Shown here: piece after piece, positions 10,247-18,659 of the stretch | How the letters are laid out: each line of letters starts with the position of its first letter | Position numbering within the stretch: position 1 is the stretch's first letter | Source: Chara braunii | Taxonomy: Eukaryota > Streptophyta > Charophyceae > Charales > Characeae | Direction: 5' to 3' | NCBI GenBank assembly: GCA_003427395.1 | Contig: BFEA01000243.1 | Span: forward strand, 1,022,448 to 1,063,709 | Length of the DNA stretch: 41,262 bases | Made by a program: the position numbers and the translations under genes | The notes under the pieces: generated by a model | Databases searched by the model: none | The model's input: the letters and a program-made list of their open reading frames with translations, nothing else | Told to the model about the DNA's origin: nothing

Positions 10247-10410
10247 TAAGTTACCCCAAATAAAATTTAAAAATAATGTTTTTATTTTTAAATTTGTAAT
10301 TTTTTTTGGCCCGGCCGGACAAGTTACCCTGGGCCACTCTGGTAACCTAGGTGTTTGTAGATTTTTTTTTTTTTTTTTTTTTTACAAGAAAACAACCCAA
10401 GATGATGCTA

Positions 10411-10496
10411 GGGGCGCTGATAGGAGCAGACACCACTAGCAGTGTCGGGAGGGCTCCATCTATTGGTGGGAGCAACACCTGCTGGAAAGCGGGTTT
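10411..10496 (-). mobile_element. SINE-like A-tailed repeat, family B, copy 2
   Basis: Contains GGGCTCCATCTATTGGTGGG and CACCTGCTGGAAAGCGGGT of the family core. It also has the extra block shared with copy 1 (ggggcgctgataggagcagacaccactag). A T run on the plus strand (10362-10383) corresponds to an A tail on the minus strand. Confidence 0.55.
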
Positions 10497-10647
10497 TATT
10501 GTAACCTATCCAAGAAATATATTGAATAGATAAAGAAAAAGTGTTTTCAATTTTCAACCAAGAAAAAAAAAATCACAGCTGCAATTTAACCCATTTTTTA
10601 TTTTCTTTATTCAGTCTCTCTCTCACTCTCTCTTTCTTTGGTAGTCC

Positions 10648-10692
10648 CTCCCCCCCCCCCCCCCTCCCCTTCCCCCCTTCCCATTTCCCCCC

Positions 10693-10743
<51 letters not shown>
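10648..10743. repeat. Poly-C and (CT)n tract
   Basis: A C-rich run at about 10648-10693 is followed by a (CT)n dinucleotide tract to 10743. It lies just beyond the 3' side of the minus-strand LINE, where a simple-repeat tail could sit, but I cannot prove a link. Confidence 0.85.
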
Positions 10744-10746
<3 letters not shown>

Positions 10747-11049
10747 CGCACACACACTTATCCCCATCAGTTTCCCTCATTGGCAGAGCCAACCTCAACC
10801 CCCCTGCCTAACCCTTCATCCCACCACCTTTACCAAAATATAGTACAGATACTGCTATGGTCATGACTGAAACACGACACGCAGGTATTTGAAACCACAA
10901 GCCCCCATTACCAATCCCACTACACCGCATTGTAGCCTGGCTTCCCCCCCACACCTCACTCCTGTACACTCGCCAAGTGGCTAGAGTCTATCGGCCTACA
11001 CGGCTGCCATCTACCTTCGCCCCAGTTCCTTAAGGACCAACCCCCCTGC

Positions 11050-14000
11050 CTAACCCATCAGTTCCCTTATGCCCTTGACCTGCATGACTCCTTTCCTTAT
11101 CCAGTTAACCCCAAAGTTGCCCACCTCTTCCACCACTGAAACGAGAGTTTCATCTTGTTGTAAAATATACCGGTTTTCAAACAAAACTTGATTAAGAACT
11201 TCCTGTTTCGTCGTAGAAGGCAGCTGCTTAGGAGGGCATACTTTATTCCAGGCAAATAAGATGTTCCTCCATGTTTTGGATTGCGGCTTGCGGCTGCAAA
11301 AGGAAGGGAGAGTCAAGCAAATCCAGACCCGAGAGTGGTCCTGCAAACCCCATTCCGTCCCCCGAATAAACTCAGCAAGATCCTTCCAAATCATGGAGTC
11401 AGAAGCAGTCATGGCCTTGATTGGTCATTTAGCCAACAATGCGGTGTTCTGCTATCGGGGGTCCAGAATCCCCAGTCATCCTCTCGTCCTTGGAGTCACC
11501 ACAGCTTCCCATGCCACCTTTGATATAAACCCTTGGTCAGCGGTAGCCTCTGGTTTCCAAATGTATCTGGTAGTCGCCTTCTTAATTTTCTTGTAAGCTG
11601 AATCTCCCAGTGCATGGATAGTCAGAGGGAACCAAAGTAACGAAAAGGCTGTGGAGGTAAGCACTAATGCCCTCCCAAATAGGGAGAGCCTGGTCCTTCG
11701 TTCCCAACCTGCAATACGAGCCAGCACTTTATCCGCCAGCGGATTATCCTGTACTTTGTCACAGTTAGACAACAACACTTGTATTCCCAGAAACCTGTCT
11801 GAGGAGTTGGCAGGTATCCGCCGCAGGCCCCAATCCGCACACAGTTCAAACAATGGGGGGCGGTACAAATTTATCCCAGTTTATTGAGGCCTGACAAAAC
11901 ACAATATTCATCTAAGACCTTTCGCGGTTCCATAAAGGATTCTGGGGAGTTGCTGCAGGCCACAGTGAGATCGTCTGCTATAGCACCCCCTTTCCACTGG
12001 AGAGAGGGGGAGAGGCGCAGACCCTCTATTTGTGGATTGTGCCTAATATTAGCCAGCATGACCTCCAATTGGAGGACGAAGATCATAAGGGCCAAAGGAC
12101 AGCCCTGCCGCAATGATTGTGATAGTGGAAAAAAATCCGATTGGCGACCATTTACAATCACCGTTGGTGTTGCCTTTGAGTACATATCTTTGATCCAAAT
12201 TCTGAAGTGGTTTCTAAAGCCCATCCGAATGAGAGAGGTATTGACGAAAACCCATCCCACTTTATCATAAGCTTTCTCCATATCTAACATTAAGATAGCC
12301 ACCTCTCTCTTATCTTTTGCTATAAGCTCTAGAGCTTGGACAGTGGAGAAAATATTATCCAAGATTAAGCGACCTTTAACAAAGGCGCCTTGCTCCCTCC
12401 CTACCACTTCTGGAAAAATATCAGCCAATCTAAGTGCTAGAACTTTAGCCAGTATTTTATAGAACACGTTTAAGACCGATATAGGCCTCCAATTACGGAT
12501 TTTCCGCTTGTCCCCGTTTTTATAAAGCAAAGAAATCATGCCATTGACCATCCCCTTTGGAAGAGAGCCCGTACGCAGAGAATCGTTAAATATATCGCAG
12601 AAAAATTGAGCAAAGGAATCCCACGATGATAGGAAGAACTCTATTGGTAGCCCATCTAGGCCAGGGCATTTGCTCTTGACCATTCCATGTGCCGCACGAG
12701 TGACTTCATCAACCGTGATTGGGTCTTCCAAAGATTGACACATCGCGTGGGAAATTGGTCTCATCAGGCAATCCCAAAAGGGGTGTATATCCGCCAAGTT
12801 GGAGTCAAAGGAATGAAAAGGTCTTCTAGTCGCAACTATATCCCTAAAATATTCCATTGCATAGGAGCATATATCCGCTGTATTGTTGGCTACGGGAACA
12901 TTCAAGGCAAAAGGGTGGGCAAATTCTCGTACCACTGGTCGTGATCTACTAAGGATCAAAGACCGTAAAGTATCTTTAGTCATTTTGTCCAAACCCACAA
13001 TCCCCTTCAACTTAAGCCATTCCATCCACTGTGAGTGTTTTTGGATTTCTAAAGCCTCTAATTCTTTTATGGCTTTAGCCCTCTTCTCCGACCAATAGTA
13101 TTCCAAGAAAGGATCATCCCCATTATAGGCATCCGCCTGTGTAATCATCACCTCCAATTGTTTTTCTTTCCAATTTCGGGCGGCCGCTTTCATCCTAGAA
13201 AGTTTAATCATTGATGACTGGAGTATCCCTATACCAGTGTCCACCCATTCTTCTGGATCTTCAAACCGTTCCTTTGCCAATTGTCAGTCTTTCATCTGTT
13301 TGTCAATCCATTGAAATATCCCAAGGTCTTTTAGAATGGACTCATGCAGTCTAAACGGTGGTATGTGTTTTTTAACCATGTCTTTAGCTAAAATATGCAT
13401 TTCTACCGGTAAATTATCCGACATGGACACAATAGGAACCTTTGCTGAGATGCACCGGTTCCACGGATCTCCTCGAGCCAGAATGAAGTCGAGTCTTCTT
13501 TTTGGACGAGCTGTATTTGCAGAGGGGCGAGGGTCCCTCCAGGTGAAGCAATGGGACTCAGGGTTTAATGTTCTATAGATATCCAACAAGTCCTGCGGCT
13601 CCATGAAAGAACGGAGGAGTAGCGCATCATCCCTGATCGGAAAAATATTCGCTGAATACAGTCCCGAGTTCACAGTGCAGTTCCAATCTCCTAACACTAA
13701 TAAATTTTCTGAGTCGGGGATTATTTTAGGCAGGTCTGCAAAAAAAGTGATATGCTGTGAGTAATCAACTGTAGCATACACAAATACTATTGCCCAATCC
13801 TCGTCTGCCACGACCAACTTAAGCCAGACTCATCCGCCATCTGTGTCAGCGCAGGAATCAATAATGTCAACTTCCAAATTCCTGTCAACGAGAACCGCAA
13901 CACCCCCCCTAGTTTTGTCTGCAGGGGCCCAGATTTGCGGACCTCTCCACCACTTTAGAATACCAGCCATTTTGTTAGGGCCAATTTTTGTTTCTTGTAG

Positions 14001-14126
14001 ACAGACTATGTTGATATGTTTCGTGTGCATCCAAGAGGCTAAGCGTTGTCTTTTAAAAGTGTCATCTTGGTCACCTAGACCACGGACGTTCCAGCTTGCG
14101 ACACAAATTTTATTCGGAAGAACCAT
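11050..14126 (-). pseudogene. LINE ORF2: endonuclease-reverse transcriptase, inactivated
   Basis: ORF2 nicks target DNA and copies the LINE RNA at the nick. Reading starts at the ATG at 14126 (VLPNKICVASWNVRGLG). The AP-type endonuclease shows NVRGLG, LQETK, LGDWN and RRLDFIL, but the usual SDH motif reads SDNLPV, so the catalytic His is replaced. Reverse transcriptase blocks follow: CPGLDGLPIEFF, NWRPISVLNVFYKILAKVLA, EQGAFVKGR, LDMEKAYDKV, LRQGCPL and AIADD in place of the usual FADD/YADD. After the polymerase comes GWERRTRLSLFGRALV. In-frame stops lie at 13830, 13284, 11476, 11452 and 11425, and a frameshift lies near 11870. I see no RNase H domain. It is a fossil but clearly of the plant L1 type. 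Confidence 0.9.
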
Positions 14127-17004
14127 GGTCGCAGGCTGGACCACTCTTTGATTGGATGTAGTAATCTTGGACTAGGGTATCTTCTGATCTCAAATTTCTT
14201 TCGGAGTGAAGCTCCCCCACCGAGAAATTCATATTTTTTCCAATTCTCCTTTTATGCAACAGATCACTAAAAGCATCCGAAAGAAGGGTGGATTCATTGT
14301 CCGATTGTGCCAGCCACTCAGCCACATTCTGTGCAGTCAAACCCGCCACTAACTTAATGCTCTGGGTCGTACTAGACTCTGTATTTACCAAATGGGCCGG
14401 TTCAACCCAATAGATTTTCAAAGAGTCCCATCTAGATTTGTTATCTGTCACGTGGGCCAGATCGGCAAAGACGAGGGTGAGGCCCACCTTCCCCCCGTCA
14501 GGGGAATCCACTAGGTGGCGCATAGTTTTTGGATCTAGGAGCAGACCCACCTCGCCTAAATTCTGTAGGAGTTGAATTTTCACCAAATTACAGATCATTG
14601 TAGGGGAGAGGCTACTACGCAGAATTAATGAAGGAAGAACCAGAGACTCATCTTTGTTCATCAAGGTGAGAAATATGGGATTTACCCTGTCATGCGCCCA
14701 GATTAACGGGACCAAATAATTAGAGATATGGCCTTTCTTTTTGTCTTCCCTAGTCAGTGTCCGCATGGGGGCCGCCATTGCCAAAGAGCGCCGGACCGAT
14801 TGAGAGATCCGAGATCTACCTCTCTTCAGCGGGGAACTCCGAGCTATTCCCTCTTCCCCCCCATAGTCCTCCTCCTCCCAAAGCCCTGATTGGGGGCCAC
14901 AACCCTCAATCCGGGGTCTCTTGATGGGGGAAGGGGATGAAAAATTTGCAAACCACGATTGTACAGCACCACCCTTGCGGGCTTGCTGGGGAGACAAGGC
15001 TGGGGTAGAGAACACAAAGGGGGAAGTCAGATTCCCTTTCGCAACACCCAAAGCTGCGCCTGTTTCTGTCACACCTGTTTCTGCTTCCAGCTCCCCTTCT
15101 AGCTCATTGAACATTCCCTCGGGAGGTGAGAAGAAATCTTGTTCCGATTCCCCATCTCCCTCATCCTCTTGCTCGTCCACATCTAAGAGGATATCCTCAT
15201 TCACTTTTGCCACAAGCGGCAACCTTTTGTGTTCTCCTAGCTCTTCATGAAGACCCCTGAGGCCCTTATCTGATTGATCCGAGTCACGTACTTGTTCCTT
15301 ACTTAATTCATATAACTTGTTATCATAAATAGACACGAAACCCTCCTTTCCTGTTTTGAGAAGAGGCGTCTCAACCAACGGTTCCACCCACCACAGTATC
15401 GGTGATGTTTTATGGAGTCGGTATTTCGTTAGTTGCCAGGCCATTCTGTGTAGGACAGAGGTCATTCTTGATAGGCGATCCAGGGGGGGGCCTCAACTGT
15501 AAGGTCGGCTTTAACATTGGGCCACCTGTGGGTCCGGGGGAGAGAACCTGATTAACCACTTCCATTCTATCTCCCCCTGCTCCCGAAGATTCCAGGCCAC
15601 TGGTCGGGATTTGCCGGATCCTTACGGAGAGAGCCCTTACTCACTGGAGGCCGAACCATACCCTGATCGATTACGCTGTCGACCTTCTCAGCGGGTTTAC
15701 TACCTGAATTCAACTTCCTCCTCCACTCTTTGGTGGGACCCGCTTTTTTACCCTTCTTCTTTTTGACAACAACGTTATTTTCCTTTCTCTTACCTACGGG
15801 TACTGGTTTGAGCAGCGCATCTTTATAGGGGGGGGTTGACCTCATTTCGGTATCCTCCTGTCGCCCCTGAAGCGAGTGATCCCCCTCCGACGATCCTTCC
15901 TCCAAACCCCCGGACCCATCTTTCTGACCCTCTGGCCGATTGGGGTGGGAGCCCGGTTGACCCCCATCCTCTTCGGAGGGGATTCCTCCTTGAGTCTTCT
16001 CCACTTCAGATGCGCCCTGCCCTTCCTTATTTTGGTCCCTGGAGGTACCCGGATCATTCGACTTGATCTGTTCCGACTCCTTGTTCTTTCCCATATCCTG
16101 ATCTCCCTTCCCTGATTTTTGTTGCAGGGCTTTGGATCAGACAGGGTGATTCTGAGCAGATTTGGCCGGACAAGACTTGTCTTCCTCAGAGTGGAAGTGT
16201 TGCCTACACGCTTTGCACCACGGTGTCTGTGCATGCACTACCTCAATTTCGACGTACCCCCCTTTTCCCATGTCGATTATTAAATACGGTTTATAACGGA
16301 TGCGGGCCCCTAGTTCAAGGTCAAACCGAATGTTCTTAAGTTCAGGTGCAGTCGACTCGGAGTACATGTCGTATTTTTTCAAAATTACCCCGAAAGCCTC
16401 TTTGACCGCTGCTGCCACGTATGGCAGAGCTGCCACCGGCACATACATGCAACGTACCCAGAAGAACTTCTACCTGTGTGCTTCTCTCCAATCATACAGT
16501 TCATTTTCCGCCATCCATGACCGAAAAGAAATAGTGTACGTCTTCCCATCCAAGGTTATTTTATCTTCCTTTTTTAGCAACATCGACGCAGCAATTTTTG
16601 GAGACGAGGCAACATGAGTAATTAAATTAAAACATTCGTTGTGGAACACTCCTCGCTTGGGGGGGGCATCAATCGCCTTGGTTTTTCCCCAAGCAGTCTC
16701 GAACATTCGGATGAGTCTAACCTTGACTTTGATCGGGAGTGACGAGGAGTCATTTCCAAAAAAGACCGACACGGCATTTTCAAGGAGCCACTGTTCCTGT
16801 ATCAAGGAGCCACTGTTCCTGTATCAAGTAAAAGTCCGGGTTGACCACTTCTCTCACGTAGTCTTCACCGACCTTAACTTGCTTTGGACGAGGCTCCTCC
16901 GACAGGAGTCCCTGGTTGTAGCAGTCAGCCAAAATGCCTTTGATTCTGGCATTTTCTGCCTGTGTCATCGATTGAACCCCTTCGTTGGTTTCCAGGGCCG
17001 CCAT
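14110..17004 (-). pseudogene. LINE ORF1: DUF4283/zinc-knuckle-like nucleic-acid-binding protein, broken
   Basis: The likely start is the ATG at 17004 (MAALETNEG). The N-terminal part has the features of plant LINE DUF4283 domains: RMFETAWGKTKAID, a conserved FRSWM, then WVRCMYVPVAALPY and ELGARIRYKPYLI. A Cys/His cluster of zinc-knuckle type (CKACRQHFHSEEDKSC, about 16170-16217) follows, then a highly charged, low-complexity region and a long acidic, Pro/Ser-rich C-terminal part (15465-14110). Such proteins bind the LINE RNA. Breaks are a 22-bp tandem duplication at 16781-16824, a TAG at 16470, a TGA at 16137, a frame change near 15600 and another at the G8 run (15483-15490). Its 3' end overlaps the ORF2 start by 17 bases. 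Confidence 0.75.
16781..16824. repeat. Exact 22-bp tandem duplication inside LINE ORF1
   Basis: The 22-mer at 16781-16802 is repeated exactly at 16803-16824. Because 22 is not a multiple of three it shifts the ORF1 frame right after the residues IQEQWLL. The copies are identical, so this looks like one of the younger lesions in the element. Confidence 0.95.
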
Positions 17005-17384
17005 ATCGTCTTTTTCAGCGAAGGAATAAGCAGAACAATCCCTAAACAAGCAAATTAAACAAAAAATTCGCCCTACTTGAATACCACAATTTACTAGACC
17101 TAAAGCCTCAATAAACCGAGAGAAATCGGGTAAAAAGCCAGCCCCCAAAGTTTATAAGGGATCGGAAATTACCCCTTTAACCATGTGCCCGTAGTCACCT
17201 GTAGGACAGCAAGGGTTGCGAACCTGCTCCTTCCCTGATCCGAGGGGAACCACTGCCACAGAGCAACCATTGTGCTTAACCAAGAACGAAGCGTTAACGC
17301 CATAGCCAACTGAATGGCCTGAGTGTAGGTACGAGCCGCGGGAGCTCCGCTAAAGCGGCGCTTAACGCTCCGACGCGGTCCCTG

Positions 17385-17480
17385 CGGGGGGTTCCTTTCG
17401 ACGAGTAGACTTTCGAGAAAAGTCTGACACCTTTCGAAAAATGCCTTCGTTCGAAAGCCTGTGTGGCGATTCCCTCAAAC
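17385..17480. mobile_element. Fragment related to the 39.1-39.6 kb Harbinger-like MITE
   Basis: The text GTCTGACACCTTTCGAAA...TTCGAAAGCCTGTGTGGCGA parallels 39495-39552 (TTCTGACACCTGTCGAAAG...TTCGAAAGTCTGTGTGGCGA). No terminal repeats are visible here, so this is a partial copy lying just upstream of the LINE. Confidence 0.5.
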
Positions 17481-17499
17481 TTTTCCCAACATCTTTTGC

Positions 17500-17532
17500 C
17501 TGAGGTGACCACAGAATTCGTTATTGAATCTG

Positions 17533-17563
<31 letters not shown>

Positions 17564-18298
17564 AAAAGAAGAAAAAAACTAAATTATATCATACCGCTTT
17601 ACTCCCCCATTCGAGCCTTTCGAACCCCGTCCCATAGACACCCTTTGGTGAGATATCACGAAACTCAAAGATAAGGCCGGGTTTGGGCAAGTCTCAGTGG
17701 GCACAGAGTTGCCACACTTCCCAAAAAGGGGGGGGGGAAATTTGACCCCCTTTTGGTGTCCCCTGGGTACGCCGGGCATGTCACCCCCGTACAAGTTCGC
17801 CCCCTATGGGGTGGGACGAGGTTGGGCAACCCCAATCCCCGACCCTCACCCCCACAAACCCCCCTCCTGGGCCGCCACTTGGCCGCGAAGGCCGTGACCA
17901 GGCCGGTGGGACCTCCCTGTCATGGCCGGTGACCGTGATCCCGGCCAAGGGGATTTGTAGGCATGGGGAGTCATTTGCCATTCCCCTCTCTTCTCCTGTT
18001 GTCGCTAACCTATCCCTCGTTTCTTGTTCTTTTTCGTTTCCCCCTTTTTTCTTATTCTTATACACCCGGATGCCGAAAGCTTCATAGTTCAGTGTGCTGG
18101 TGCTGGTCCTTGTGCTTGTGCTTGTGAAGTGTATTCCAGATGTTGCAACTGCTCGGTGATTTAGAATGCGTGGCAATCGTCTTGTCATCTTCATCGTTGT
18201 GCCCTGCGTGCAGGCTGTGGCTGTGCAATTGACGTGTGGCGGAGGCGCTTCAGTCAAAGAAGGCGGTAGGGGGTGATTTTTCGTGGGTTGCAAGGTGC
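17500..18298. other. Upstream region of the receptor kinase
   Basis: It holds an A-rich stretch (17531-17580), a G/C-rich segment (17700-17950) and a pyrimidine-rich segment at about 17985-18060 (cttgttctttttcg and similar). The last kind of sequence is often near plant transcription starts, but I cannot place a promoter. No other gene is evident. Confidence 0.35.
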
Positions 18299-18460
18299 AA
18301 CCGCTGCTTGCAAATCACACGCACACTCAAGGACCAGACAGTGCCTGACCGCCGTGGCTGGGTGTAGGTCAAACGGAACAACCGCTGCTTGCAAATCACA
18401 CGCACACTCAAGGACCAGACAGTGCCTGACCGCCGTGGCTGGGTGTAGGTCAAACGGAAC
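18299..18460. repeat. Exact 81-bp tandem duplication just before the kinase ATG
   Basis: The unit 18299-18379 is repeated without any difference at 18380-18460. The second copy ends five bases before the ATG at 18466. It therefore probably lies in the 5' leader or core promoter of the receptor kinase. The perfect identity points to a recent event or to ongoing length polymorphism. Confidence 0.95.
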
Positions 18461-18465
18461 TCACC

Positions 18466-18596
18466 ATGGCTCGAGATGATTCACAGCGAATCCTTCTCTT
18501 TGGCCTTCCGTTGCTAGTCGCATCAGTGTGGACATTCCTTGTCGTTTTGCATATCAATGCAGATGGAAGAAGAAGGGATTATGAAGAATTCAACCT

Positions 18597-18659
<63 letters not shown>

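Larger units (their letters stand above)
9013..10350 (+). mobile_element. hAT-like MITE, copy A4, split by a 1-kb insertion
   Basis: The left end is CTAGGCTACCAGCCGGGCC at 9013 and the right end is CTCTGGTAACCTAG ending at 10350. The flanking octamers GTGTTTGT at 9005-9012 and 10351-10358 are identical, which fixes both ends. Family sequence occupies 9013-9217 and 10247-10350; together these about 309 bp match copy A3, and the rest (9218-10246) is a second inverted-repeat element inserted inside. No coding capacity. Confidence 0.88.
10797..17160 (-). mobile_element. Decayed L1-type LINE retrotransposon
   Basis: This minus-strand unit has the order ORF1 (DUF4283/zinc-knuckle-like), then ORF2 with endonuclease and reverse transcriptase, as in plant L1-clade LINEs. 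ORF1 and ORF2 overlap slightly, in different frames. At least seven in-frame stops, a 22-bp duplication and several frameshifts make it inactive. The 3' untranslated part lies left of 11050 and contains an 18-base sequence (aaccccccTGCCTAACCC type) at 10797-10814 that also spans the ORF2 stop at 11039-11056. I did not find a clear poly(A) tail or target duplication, so both outer boundaries are approximate. Confidence 0.85.

Noticed and set aside
18273-18479. An upstream open frame overlapping the kinase ATG
   Set aside because: It begins with GTG, not ATG, and stays open mainly because the 81-bp duplication is a multiple of three. There is no basis to call it a eukaryotic uORF.
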